Shown piece by piece: positions 41,974 to 50,231 of a stretch of 64,000 nt of DNA. The stretch is from JBCCGI01 sp039029355 (GTDB lineage Bacteria; Planctomycetota; UBA1135; GCA-002686595): positions 1 through 64,000 of the forward strand of contig JBCCGI010000043.1 in NCBI GenBank assembly GCA_039029355.1, written 5' to 3'. The position numbers were made by a program, and so were the translations under genes. Position 1 is the first letter of the stretch. The number at the start of each line of letters is the position of its first letter. The notes under the pieces were generated by a model, which was not told the DNA's origin, ran no database searches, and saw nothing but the letters and a program-made list of their open reading frames with translations.

Positions 41974-43653
41974 CTACCAGGAAGACGCCGTTTCGCGGAG
42001 GATCTCCTCGACGGTGGTCACGCCCTCGCGCACCGCGCGCAGGCCGCTCTCGCGCAGCGTACGCATGCCGGCCCGGCGTCCCTGGTCGCGGACCTCGGCG
42101 GTCGAGGAGGTCTCGAGGATGGCGCGGCGTACGGATTCGGTTACGGGCATGATCTCGCAGATCGCGGTCCGACCGCGGTACCCGGTGTGGAAGCAGCGAT
42201 CACACCCGCGGCCGAAGGCCAGCTCTTGCCCGCGCAGCACCTCGCCCCCCGGACCGAGCTCGCGCAGCACGTCCTCGTCGGGCTGGTAGCGCTCCTTGCA
42301 GTCGGGGCAGATCCGCCGCACCAGGCGCTGGGCGATCACCGCTTCCAGCGTCGCGGTGATCAGGAATGGCTCGACGCCCATGTCGACCAGGCGCGTCACC
42401 GCGCTCGGCGCGTCGTTGGTGTGCACCGTCGCGAACACCAGGTGGCCGGTCAGGCTGGCCTCGACGGCCACCTGGGCGGTCTCGGCGTCGCGGATCTCGC
42501 CCACCAGGATCTTGTCGGGGTCCTGGCGCAGCACGGTGCGCAGCACGCGGGCGTAGTTGACTTCGATCTCGTCGTTGATCGGCACCTGCACGATGCCGTC
42601 GATGTCGTACTCGACCGGATCCTCGACGGTGATGATCTTCACGCCGGGGTCGTTGGCCTCGCCGAGCATCGCGTACAGCGTGGTGGTCTTGCCCGAGCCG
42701 GTCGGCCCGGTCACCAGCACGATCCCGTGCGGCCGCTGGGTCAGCTCCTTGAGCGAGTCCTCCTCCTCGCTCAAAAAGCCCAGGGCCTTGAGGTCGAGGC
42801 TGACCGAGCTGCGGTCGAGCACGCGCAGCACGGCCCCCTCGCCGGACACGCCCGGGATGGTCGCGACGCGCAGGTCGACCGGGCGCCCGTCGATCGAGAG
42901 CGAGATGCGCCCGTCCTGCGGCAGCTTGGTCTCGGCGATGTCGAGGTCGCTCATCACCTTGATGCGCGCGATCAGCGGCGCGGCGAGGTGCGCGGGCGGC
43001 CCCTCGATCTCGTAGAGCGAGCCGTCGACGCGGTACCGGATCCGCAGCTCGCCGGGGAACACCTCGAAGTGCACGTCGCTCGCGCGGTCTTGGATCGCGC
43101 GGTGCAGGATCGAGTTGAGCAGCTTCACCACCGGCGCCGAGGCCGCCGCCTCGCCCGCGTCGGCTCCGGCCGTGGCCCGCGCCGCCTCGGCGATGGCGTC
43201 ACGCAGGTCGCCCTCCTCGCCGTAGGCCTCGACCACCCTGGCCTTGAGCAGCTCGGCGTCGGCCACCGCGCCTTCGATCTGCATGCCGGTGTTGAAGGCG
43301 AGGTCCTCCAGCACCGCGGTGTTCAGCGGGTCGCCGATCGCGACGGTGAGCGTGTTGCCCGACACCCGCACCGGCAGCACGCCGTAGGTGTGGGCGGTCG
43401 AGGCGTCGATCATCGTCAGCGCATCGTCGCTGGGCTCGACCGCGGCCAGGTCGACCGACTGCAGCCCGGACTGCTCGGCGAGCGCCATCGCGATGTCGCC
43501 CTGGGAGCAGTGGCCGAGCGCGACGAAGTGCTGACCGATCAGCCCCCCGTGACGCCGCTGCTCGGCGAGCGACTCCTGGATCTGCCCCTCGCGGAGCTTG
43601 CCGCTCGCCTTGAGGATCTGGCCGAGCAGCTTGCGCGTTCCGCCCGCGGCCAC
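41974..43653 (-). CDS. Second PilB/GspE-type assembly ATPase
   Basis: A 559-residue secretion/pilus extension ATPase. The N-terminal GspE-II domain (LLGQILKASGKLREGQIQES, GLIGQHFVALGHCSQGDIAM) is followed by the catalytic core. Motifs: SDVHFEVF, Walker A VTGPTGSGKTTTLYAML, Asp box ITVEDPVEYDIDGIVQV, Walker B DKILVGEIRDAETAQVA and His box GHLVFATVHTNDAPSAVTRL. A tetracysteine zinc motif (ICPDCKERY with GCDRCFHTGYRGR) is typical of PilB/GspE and absent from PilT. GTG at 43653 is 5 nt after the pilT stop. It is a paralog of the ATPase at 46368. Two extension-type ATPases flanking one PilT suggest either two pilus-like machines or one pilus and one type II secretion system sharing a platform gene. 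Confidence 0.95.
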   Translation of the reverse strand: MAAGGTRKLLGQILKASGKLREGQIQESLAEQRRHGGLIGQHFVALGHCSQGDIAMALAEQSGLQSVDLAAVEPSDDALTMIDASTAHTYGVLPVRVSGNTLTVAIGDPLNTAVLEDLAFNTGMQIEGAVADAELLKARVVEAYGEEGDLRDAIAEAARATAGADAGEAAASAPVVKLLNSILHRAIQDRASDVHFEVFPGELRIRYRVDGSLYEIEGPPAHLAAPLIARIKVMSDLDIAETKLPQDGRISLSIDGRPVDLRVATIPGVSGEGAVLRVLDRSSVSLDLKALGFLSEEEDSLKELTQRPHGIVLVTGPTGSGKTTTLYAMLGEANDPGVKIITVEDPVEYDIDGIVQVPINDEIEVNYARVLRTVLRQDPDKILVGEIRDAETAQVAVEASLTGHLVFATVHTNDAPSAVTRLVDMGVEPFLITATLEAVIAQRLVRRICPDCKERYQPDEDVLRELGPGGEVLRGQELAFGRGCDRCFHTGYRGRTAICEIMPVTESVRRAILETSSTAEVRDQGRRAGMRTLRESGLRAVREGVTTVEEILRETASSW

Positions 43654-43657
43654 CGCG

Positions 43658-44710
43658 CTAGAGGCGCGCCTCCAGGTCGCGCATGTCCTGGGCCGCAGCC
43701 AGCGCCACCTCGCGGGTGATCTGATCGCGCTGCACCAGGTCGTAGAGGTAGTCGTCCAGCGTCACCATCCCGGCCCGCCGCGACGTCTGGATGGTCGAGG
43801 GGATCTTGTTCGTCTCGTTCTTGCGGATCAGGTTCGCGATGGCCGAGTTCATCAGCATCACCTCGAACCCGGCCACCCGGCCGCCGGACTTGCGCTCCAG
43901 GAGCACCTGCGAGATCACCGCGACGATCGAGACCGAGAGCTGAGCGCGGATCTGCTCCTGCTGGTTGGCGGGGAAGGCATCGATGATGCGGTCGACGGTG
44001 CGCGCGCTGCCGGTGGTGTGGAGCGTCCCGAACACCAGGTGCCCGGTCTCCGCCGCCGTGATCGCGGCCGAGATCGTCTCGAGGTCGCGCATCTCGCCCA
44101 GGAGGATCACGTCGGGGTCCTGCCGCAGCACGCGGCGCATCGCCTCGGGGAAGTTCGGGACGTCGGTGCCGATCTCGCGCTGGGTGACGAGCCCGGTCCG
44201 GTGCGAGTGGTAGTACTCGATCGGGTCCTCGATCGTGACGATGTGGCGGTGCTGGTTGCGGTTGATCCAGTCGATCATCGACGCGAGCGTCGTGGTCTTG
44301 CCCGAGCCCGTCGGCCCGGTGACCAGGATCAGCCCGCGCGGCCGCTTCAGCACCTCGGCCGCCGCCTCGGGCAGGCCGATATCCTCGAAGGACAAGAGCT
44401 CGGAGGGGATCAGCCGCAGCACCGACGACATGCGCCCGCGCTGGCGCATCACGCTGACGCGGAAGCGGTTGCCCGTGGGGTGCGCCACGCCGAAGTCGGC
44501 GGTGCCGATCTCCTCGAGCTCGGCCCACTGCCGCTCGTTGCAGAGCTCGCGCACCAGGGCCGCCGAGCTCTCGTCGGTCAGGGCCTCGGTCCCGACCGGC
44601 GCCAGGCCTCCATGCACCCGCATCACCGGGGGACGCCCGGGGTTCAGGTGCAGGTCCGACGCCTTGTTGTCGATCGCGATCCCCATCAGCTCCTGCGCCG
44701 AGAAGCTCAT
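43658..44710 (-). CDS. pilT: Pilus retraction ATPase PilT
   Basis: A 350-residue retraction motor. Motifs: ASDLHLNPGRPPVMRVHG at the N-terminus, Walker A VTGPTGSGKTTTLASM, Asp box TIEDPIEYYHSHRTGLV, Walker B LRQDPDVILLGEMRDLETI, His box GHLVFGTLHTTGSARTVDRI, and a version of the PilT-specific AIRNLIRE motif as AIANLIRKNETNKIPS. It has no tetracysteine motif. Length is typical for PilT. ATG at 44710 overlaps the TGA of the upstream PilB gene by 4 nt (atga). Presence of PilT favours a true retractile type IV pilus (twitching or DNA uptake) over a pure type II secretion system. It shares the operon with two PilB-type ATPases and PilC. Confidence 0.95.
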   Translation of the reverse strand: MSFSAQELMGIAIDNKASDLHLNPGRPPVMRVHGGLAPVGTEALTDESSAALVRELCNERQWAELEEIGTADFGVAHPTGNRFRVSVMRQRGRMSSVLRLIPSELLSFEDIGLPEAAAEVLKRPRGLILVTGPTGSGKTTTLASMIDWINRNQHRHIVTIEDPIEYYHSHRTGLVTQREIGTDVPNFPEAMRRVLRQDPDVILLGEMRDLETISAAITAAETGHLVFGTLHTTGSARTVDRIIDAFPANQQEQIRAQLSVSIVAVISQVLLERKSGGRVAGFEVMLMNSAIANLIRKNETNKIPSTIQTSRRAGMVTLDDYLYDLVQRDQITREVALAAAQDMRDLEARL

Positions 44711-46368
44711 ACCGCCACCTCCTCTTCGGACGCCACGCGGCACACGCGCAGCACCTCGGTCACCGTCGTCGTCCCGGCCAGGACCTTGTTCGCCCCATCG
44801 GGCAAGAGCGGCCGCAGGCGCCCGCTGCCAAGCGCGGCGTCGCGGATCGCGTTGAGGTTCTCGCCCTGGAACGTCATGTCGCGTAGCTGGCTGTCCATCT
44901 CGAAGTGCTCGAACAGCCCGACCCGGCCGCGGTAGCCCACGCCTTCGCACTCGCGGCAGCCGCGCGGGCGGTAGAAGGAGCGGCCCTGAACGTGCCCGGC
45001 GTCGAGCCCCAGGATGGCGACCTCCTCGGCATCGGGCTCGTAGGCCTCGCGGCACTCCGGGCACAGCCGCCGCACGAGCCGCTGGGCCAGGACGCCCTGC
45101 ACCGCCGTGGAGACCAGGAACGGCTGCACGCCCATGTCGAGCAGGCGCGTCAGCGCGCTCGGCGCGTCGTTGGTGTGCAGCGTCGAGAAGACCAGGTGGC
45201 CGGTCAGCGCCGCCTGGATCGCCACCTCGGCGGTCTCCAGGTCGCGGATCTCGCCCACCAGGATGATGTTCGGAGCGGCCCGCAGCATCGAGCGCAGGAT
45301 CCGCGCGAAGGACAGGCCGACCTTCGGGCTGACCTGCACCTGGTTGATGCCGGGCAGATGGTATTCGACCGGGTCCTCGGCCGTGATGATCTTGACGTCG
45401 GGGCGGTTCAGCTCCGACAGCGCGGCGTACAGCGTGGTCGTCTTGCCCGAGCCGGTCGGGCCGGTCACCAGGACGATTCCGTGCGGGTGCTTGATCAGGC
45501 GCTGGAACCAGGCGTGGTCGTCGCTCTCGAAGCCGAGCTCCTTCAGCCCGATCAGGCTGGCCGACTTGTCCAGCAGGCGCATCACCATCGTCTCGCCGTG
45601 GTTGGTCGGCAGGATCGAGGCCCGCACGTCGATCTCGCGCCCGTCGATGGTGACGCCGATGCGGCCGTCCTGCGGCTTGCGCTTCTCGGCGATGTCCATG
45701 CTGCCCATGATCTTGAGGCGGCTGGTCAGCGGCGCGGCCAGGTGCAGCGGGTGCTCGGCCATGTCGCGCAGGACGCCGTCGATGCGGTAGCGCACCCGCA
45801 GGGCGCCCCCCATCGGCTCGATGTGGATGTCCGAGGTCCGCATGCGCACCGCGTCCTGGAACATCCGCGTCACCAGCCGCACGATCGGCGCGTCGGACTC
45901 GTCGCCCTCGCTGCCCATGACGGCCGCGACCGAGTCCTCCTCGCCGAGCCCGTAGTAGCGCTGCAGCGCTGCCTTGAGCGCCGCCGGCGTACACAGGGCG
46001 CAGGCCACGGGCTGGCCGATCATGAACTCGAGCTGATCGGCGAGGATGCGCTTGAGCTGGTCGTCGACCGCGACGATCAGCTTGCCGCCCTTCTCCATGA
46101 GCGGGAGCACGCCCTGGTCCTTGGCAAACTCCTCGGGGACGCGCTCGAGCACGGCGTCGGAGACCTTGCCCTTCGCCAGGTCGACGAAGGGCATGCCCTG
46201 CTGCTTGGCCACCGCGCGCATCACGGTGGTCTCGTCCAGGTGTCCGAGGTCGACGAGGGCCTCGCCCAGGCGGACGCCCTTGGTCCGCTGATGGGTAAGC
46301 GCTTCCTTCAGCTGGGCGTCGCTGACGAGGCCCGCCGACTTCAGAAGTTGACCGAGCTCCTGGCTCAG
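44707..46368 (-). CDS. pilB: PilB/GspE-type pilus extension ATPase with a CTG start codon
   Basis: A 553-residue extension ATPase. The catalytic core has TSDIHIEPMGGALRVRY, Walker A VTGPTGSGKTTTLYAAL (Lys309), ITAEDPVEYHLPGINQVQV, Walker B NIILVGEIRDLETAEVA, His box GHLVFSTLHTNDAPSALTRL and tetracysteine LCPECREAY with GCRECEGVGYRGR. Start: the first ATG/GTG is at 46224/46221, which would cut the conserved N-terminal domain. In the same frame, 48 more codons read LSQELGQLLKSAGLVSDAQ then LKEALTHQRTKGVRLGEALV, matching the N-terminus of the paralog at 43653. The only initiation site is CTG at 46368, preceded by gggagg at 6-7 nt spacing, and an in-frame TAA lies just upstream. CTG initiation is therefore inferred. 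The gene begins a tightly overlapping operon. Confidence 0.93.
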   Translation of the reverse strand: MSQELGQLLKSAGLVSDAQLKEALTHQRTKGVRLGEALVDLGHLDETTVMRAVAKQQGMPFVDLAKGKVSDAVLERVPEEFAKDQGVLPLMEKGGKLIVAVDDQLKRILADQLEFMIGQPVACALCTPAALKAALQRYYGLGEEDSVAAVMGSEGDESDAPIVRLVTRMFQDAVRMRTSDIHIEPMGGALRVRYRIDGVLRDMAEHPLHLAAPLTSRLKIMGSMDIAEKRKPQDGRIGVTIDGREIDVRASILPTNHGETMVMRLLDKSASLIGLKELGFESDDHAWFQRLIKHPHGIVLVTGPTGSGKTTTLYAALSELNRPDVKIITAEDPVEYHLPGINQVQVSPKVGLSFARILRSMLRAAPNIILVGEIRDLETAEVAIQAALTGHLVFSTLHTNDAPSALTRLLDMGVQPFLVSTAVQGVLAQRLVRRLCPECREAYEPDAEEVAILGLDAGHVQGRSFYRPRGCRECEGVGYRGRVGLFEHFEMDSQLRDMTFQGENLNAIRDAALGSGRLRPLLPDGANKVLAGTTTVTEVLRVCRVASEEEVAV

Positions 46369-46416
46369 TCCCGTCCTCCCGCGCCGTTCATGGGGAGGAG
46401 CTTATCCATCCACGCC

Positions 46417-47901
46417 CTACTGGTTGCCCTCGGAAGTGGCGGGAATTCCAGCTTTCGACACCCCGGAGAAGCGGACGTTCAGCGACTCCTTGGTCGGGTG
46501 GCCGACGGCCAGCTGCACCATGCCCCCGAAGGAACCGGTGAAGTCCTCGGGCATGCCCTCCAGCCGGACGGTCACGTCGGCCAGGCGGCCTTCCTCGCCC
46601 TCGACGGGCTGCACCGAGATCGTGAACTGGTCCGAGAAGCCGAACTCACCGCCGGTCAGGCTGGTGATCTCGTAGCCCATTTCGCTCGGCAGCTCGAAGC
46701 CCTCGTCGAGGCACTCGACACGCACCGAGCGCTCGACCACCTGACCCGGGCGCACCAGGCCCAGCGAGATGAAGTTCGGCGTCGCGACGACCAGGCCGGT
46801 CACGTTGGCCTGCACCGTGCAGTTGAGCTCGCGGTACGCCACGACTTCGTCCGCGGCGTGATCGCCCTCGGCGTGGTCGTGCCCGTGGCCGTCGTCGCCC
46901 TTCTCGACGTCGCTGATCAGGCGCAGCGGGTAGCGGCGGATGCCCTCGGGGATGTTCGGGCCCAGCTGGACGCTGAGCTCCCAGGTCTTCGAGCGCCCCT
47001 CGGCGTCCGGATCGACCGCGGTCAGCTCGGCCACCAGCGGCTCGATGATGCGGCTCTCGTCCAGCTCGAGCTTGAACGGATCGAGCACGGTCGTCGAGAT
47101 CGTGAACTTGCCGTCGCGGCTCTCGCCCGAGGTCAGCGTGCCGAAGTCCAGGTTCAGCGGCTCCAGCTCGAGCACCGGCTTCACCTCGGCCCGCAGCTGC
47201 AGGCGCAGCGGGCTGGCCGGGTCGTTCGAGTAGATCGCCACGTTGGTCTGCATCGTCCCGCGGCGGTTCGAGGTGTTGATCGACGCCTCGAGCTCAAACT
47301 CGGACCCGGCCGGGATCGGTTGACCCAGCTCGTACACCGAGCGCGTGCCGTCGGCGGCCACCAGCTCGATCTCGGCCGCGGTGCAGCCGCAGCTCGGGCG
47401 TACGCGCTCGATCACCAGCGGGTTCTCGCCGGAGCTCGACATGCGGAAGCGCTTGCTGGCGGACTCGCCCTCGAGGATCTCGCCGAACTGCGTCTCGGTC
47501 TCCCCGTCGAGGAGCGCCAGGCCGCCCGCGGGCCCCGCGGCCACCGGCTCGGCGGGCGCCTCGGGGCCGACCGTCGCCGGGCGAGCCGGGAAGTCGCTGC
47601 TGCCGCTGTCGGCGTTGAGCTTCAGGTGCGACAGATCGATGCCCGTGTCGAGCATCTCCGGCGTGCTGCCGCTGGCCGGCACGACCTTGACGTCCTCGGC
47701 CACCACCGGGTCGCTGGGGGCCCCATCGCCCATCGGCGCCTTGGGCGTCGACGTGCCGGAGGACGAGTCGGCCGAGGGCGCCGGACCCTGCGCGGTCTGC
47801 TCGCCGTCCGGAGCTCCGCTCGAGACCGGCTCGGCCTCGCCTGCGCAGGCGGCCAGGAGAAGGAGGAACGAGGGAGCGACGAGACGGATGTTGGAGGTCA
47901 T
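46417..47901 (-). CDS. DUF1573-family lipoprotein with internal His/Asp-rich loop
   Basis: A 494-residue predicted lipoprotein. ATG at 47901 begins a signal sequence with lipobox FLLLLAACAG. An unstructured Ser/Pro/Gly-rich region follows to about residue 125. Residues about 140-260 hold a DUF1573 domain with the family hallmark PLVIERVRPSCGCTAAEI preceded by FGEILEGESASKRFRM. Two further Ig-like beta-sandwich repeats follow (LNLDFGTLTSGESRDGKF, FISLGLVRPGQVVERSV). A GHGHDHAEGDHAADE insertion near residue 345 may bind metal. The protein is a paralog of the gene at 49568, with the same domain order but the His-rich segment in a different place. DUF1573 proteins are envelope Ig-like proteins of unknown role. 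It lies 48 nt upstream of the PilB gene, possibly on the same transcript. Confidence 0.85.
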   Translation of the reverse strand: MTSNIRLVAPSFLLLLAACAGEAEPVSSGAPDGEQTAQGPAPSADSSSGTSTPKAPMGDGAPSDPVVAEDVKVVPASGSTPEMLDTGIDLSHLKLNADSGSSDFPARPATVGPEAPAEPVAAGPAGGLALLDGETETQFGEILEGESASKRFRMSSSGENPLVIERVRPSCGCTAAEIELVAADGTRSVYELGQPIPAGSEFELEASINTSNRRGTMQTNVAIYSNDPASPLRLQLRAEVKPVLELEPLNLDFGTLTSGESRDGKFTISTTVLDPFKLELDESRIIEPLVAELTAVDPDAEGRSKTWELSVQLGPNIPEGIRRYPLRLISDVEKGDDGHGHDHAEGDHAADEVVAYRELNCTVQANVTGLVVATPNFISLGLVRPGQVVERSVRVECLDEGFELPSEMGYEITSLTGGEFGFSDQFTISVQPVEGEEGRLADVTVRLEGMPEDFTGSFGGMVQLAVGHPTKESLNVRFSGVSKAGIPATSEGNQ

Positions 47902-48146
47902 GGGTCTGGGATGGGTCGGGGTCGCGAGCGAAGGGTCGAAGAGTCTAGTGGGTCCCACCGCTCCGGGCCACCGGAGTCGGTCGGGGGCCGGTCCCGCCGG
48001 CCTCAGGGGGAGATGTCGCCGGAGCGGTCCGAGCTGGCAGCTACGCCGGATTCCCAGCGGCTGTGAGTCGGGATCCTTGGTCCTGCGCCCCTAGGACGGT
48101 CGAAGGCCGCCTGGGTTGCACCTTTTTCCGACGCTTCCGGCCCCGA

Positions 48147-48165
48147 GCCCGGCCCGGGGCCGGGC
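48147..48165 (-). terminator. GC hairpin after the second DUF1573 gene
   Basis: gcccggcc (48147-48154) and ggccgggc (48158-48165) are perfect 8-bp arms with a 3-nt loop, 17 nt after the stop of the gene ending at 48183. No T-run follows on the minus strand. A ttttt run lies on the plus strand at about 48123-48127, which is not in a position to serve this gene. Confidence 0.35.
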
Positions 48166-48182
48166 GTGCGGGACGGGGGCGC

Positions 48183-49568
48183 TCAGCTCCCCCGCTTGAG
48201 GCCGCTCAGCGTCACTTCGAGCTGGGGCTCGTCCGGGTGCCCGGTGTCGATCACCAGCTTGCCGAGGAAGCTGCGCCCGACCTCCTCGCCGAGCCCTTCC
48301 AGCAGGAGCTCGATCTCCCACCCGTTCTTCTCCTCGGACGGGCGCTTGGTGATGCGCAGCGTGTCCGCAAAGGCCAGCGAGGCGCCCTCGCGGTAGGCCT
48401 TGACCTCCACGGTCGGCTCGGGCATCGAGAAGCCGGGGTCGTGGCTCTCCAGCGTCACGGTCTTGGCCACGGTCTGGCCGGCCGAGACCATGCCGAAGTT
48501 GATGTTCTGAGGGAGCGCCGCCACCGGGCCGACGATCATCGCGTTGACCATCGGGCTGATCACGAAGTGCGACTCCTTGCCATCGGGGCGCGGCGCCGCC
48601 TGGCGGTTGACCAGGTCGGTCTCGAGGTCGAGCGTGTACGAGCGGATGCCCTTCGGCATGCCGATGCCCAGGTTGGCCACGATCTTCCACGAGGTCGCAC
48701 GCCCGTCGTCGTCGGGGTCGACCGGCTCGACCGCCACGGTCAGCTCGTCCGGCAGCCCCTTGCGGGTCGGCTTGAGCGAGAAGCGCTCGCCCCCCACGCT
48801 CTTCACCACGTAATCGGTCGTGGCCGACTCCAGCTGCGATAGCTTGCCCAGCGACTGGATCCGCGGCTCCACCTTGAGGAACGGCCGCACGTCGGCCTGC
48901 AGCTTCATCTCGCGCACGCCGTGCGCGATGTTGCCGTAGACCTTGATCGTGCGGCTCTGGTGGCCGTCGCGCCCCTTGCTGTCGTAGGTGGCCGCGAGCG
49001 CCAGCTTGGTGCCGGGCTCGACCGGCGTCTCCATCTCGTACTCGGTGCGCGTGCCGTCGTCGTTGAGCACCTCGATGTGGGCCAGCGTGCAGCCGCAGTC
49101 GGGGCGGACGCTGACCAGGATGAGCGGCGCCTCGCCGCCGGCGGTCAGGATGAACTCGTGGGCGACCTCGGAGCCCTCCCAGACGCGCCCGAAGTCGTGC
49201 ACGTCGGCGGTGCAGACGATCTCGGCCAGCTTCGCGTTGGGGTCGTGGGCGGCGCGGATCGCCGCATCCTCGGGCGAGTCTTCGGGGAAGTCGCCGTGGT
49301 CGTGCGTGTCGGCGTCGTGGTCGTGGCCCGCGTCGCCGTCGGAGCCGCCGTGGTCGTCCCCGCCGTCGCCCACGTGCGCGACGTCGTCGTCGTGGCCTCC
49401 CCCGTCGCCGTCCGCGTGGCTGTGGCCGTCGTGGTCGTGACCGTGCCCGTCCGCGGCGTGCGAGTCAGGGCCGCCCCCCCCGCCTCCGCAGGCGGGCAGA
49501 AGGGCGATCAGGAAGAGCGCGAGGGCTGCGGCGGGCCCGATTGCGAGGCGACGGCTCTGGGGATGCAT
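48183..49568 (-). CDS. DUF1573-family lipoprotein with His/Asp-rich N-terminus
   Basis: A 461-residue predicted lipoprotein. ATG at 49568 gives a signal sequence with lipobox FLIALLPACGG. It is followed at once by about 75 residues made almost entirely of His, Asp and Gly (for example HGHDHDGHSHADGDGGGHDD), a pattern typical of zinc-, nickel- or copper-binding segments. A DUF1573 domain comes next (VHDFGRVWEGSEVAHEFIL, PLILVSVRPDCGCTLAHI), then two further Ig-like repeats (IQSLGKLSQLESATTDYVV, INFGMVSAGQTVAKTVTLE). It is a paralog of the protein at 47901. The start at 49580 is an alternative. It is divergent from the small lipoprotein at 49618 across 49 nt. Metal binding is inferred from composition only. 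Confidence 0.85.
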   Translation of the reverse strand: MHPQSRRLAIGPAAALALFLIALLPACGGGGGGPDSHAADGHGHDHDGHSHADGDGGGHDDDVAHVGDGGDDHGGSDGDAGHDHDADTHDHGDFPEDSPEDAAIRAAHDPNAKLAEIVCTADVHDFGRVWEGSEVAHEFILTAGGEAPLILVSVRPDCGCTLAHIEVLNDDGTRTEYEMETPVEPGTKLALAATYDSKGRDGHQSRTIKVYGNIAHGVREMKLQADVRPFLKVEPRIQSLGKLSQLESATTDYVVKSVGGERFSLKPTRKGLPDELTVAVEPVDPDDDGRATSWKIVANLGIGMPKGIRSYTLDLETDLVNRQAAPRPDGKESHFVISPMVNAMIVGPVAALPQNINFGMVSAGQTVAKTVTLESHDPGFSMPEPTVEVKAYREGASLAFADTLRITKRPSEEKNGWEIELLLEGLGEEVGRSFLGKLVIDTGHPDEPQLEVTLSGLKRGS

Positions 49569-49617
49569 GGACGGAATCATAGACGAGCGGAGGAGGATCC
49601 GTATCCTCGGTCGCCTC

Positions 49618-50211
49618 ATGTCGCTGCCCCGCCATGCCCGTGCAGGAATCCTCGCCTTTGCGGCTTTTGTCGGCGGGAGCTGCCTCGCCCCGGAGCCGAC
49701 CCCCGAAGACTGGCTCGGCTACGGCTTCCGCCGGCCGGAAGACACCTTCCGCGCCTTCCTGACGGCGCTCGCCGGAGACCGCCCGGAGCTCGAGTACCGC
49801 TGCCTCTCCAACGCGTTGAAGAAACGTGAAGGCGGCAATCTGCTCGGCTACCTGGTCCTGCGCGACCAGCTCTTCGACGACATGCCGTGGCTCAAGGCCG
49901 CCGCGCGGGCCGAGGTCGAGGAGGTCGAGTACTTCGGACCCGACCTGGCCCAGGTCACGGCCCGCGTCGACTGGCTGTTCTGGGACGAGGTCTTCACCGT
50001 CGTCCTGGTGCGCGAGGAGTACTACGAGCTCCGCGCGGACGGCGAGCTCGTCGGCGACGACTACTACCCCTTCGAGCCGGTCAACGCGGACGGCTACACC
50101 GTGATCCGCGTCCCCGCAGCCGAGGACTTCGCTCCGGATGAGCTGTCCGAGGTCCGCTTGGGACGCGAATGGAAGATCGACGGCATCCCGCTCCAGGACC
50201 AGCAACCCTAG
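49618..50211 (+). CDS. Small secreted or lipid-anchored hypothetical protein
   Basis: A 197-residue exported protein of unknown family. ATG at 49618 begins a signal sequence (ARAGILAFAAFVGGSCLAPE); the Cys makes a lipoprotein possible, although the preceding residues fit the lipobox poorly. The mature part has a predicted alpha/beta domain (DTFRAFLTALAGDRPELEYR, LGYLVLRDQLFDDMPWLK, ending VRLGREWKIDGIPLQD). It resembles small secreted proteins of the NTF2-like or SnoaL type in length and layout, which is a guess. It lies 20 nt upstream of ppdK on the same strand and is probably co-transcribed with it. An upstream in-frame extension to 49567 overlaps the divergent gene and was rejected. Confidence 0.75.
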   Translation: MSLPRHARAGILAFAAFVGGSCLAPEPTPEDWLGYGFRRPEDTFRAFLTALAGDRPELEYRCLSNALKKREGGNLLGYLVLRDQLFDDMPWLKAAARAEVEEVEYFGPDLAQVTARVDWLFWDEVFTVVLVREEYYELRADGELVGDDYYPFEPVNADGYTVIRVPAAEDFAPDELSEVRLGREWKIDGIPLQDQQP

Positions 50212-50231
50212 CTCTCCTTCCCCCTTAGCCC

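Noticed and set aside
44905..48066. 1053-codon plus-strand open frame across the pilB and DUF1573 genes
   Set aside because: Antisense of clearly conserved genes, with repetitive His/Arg/Leu/Gln composition typical of GC-rich shadows.
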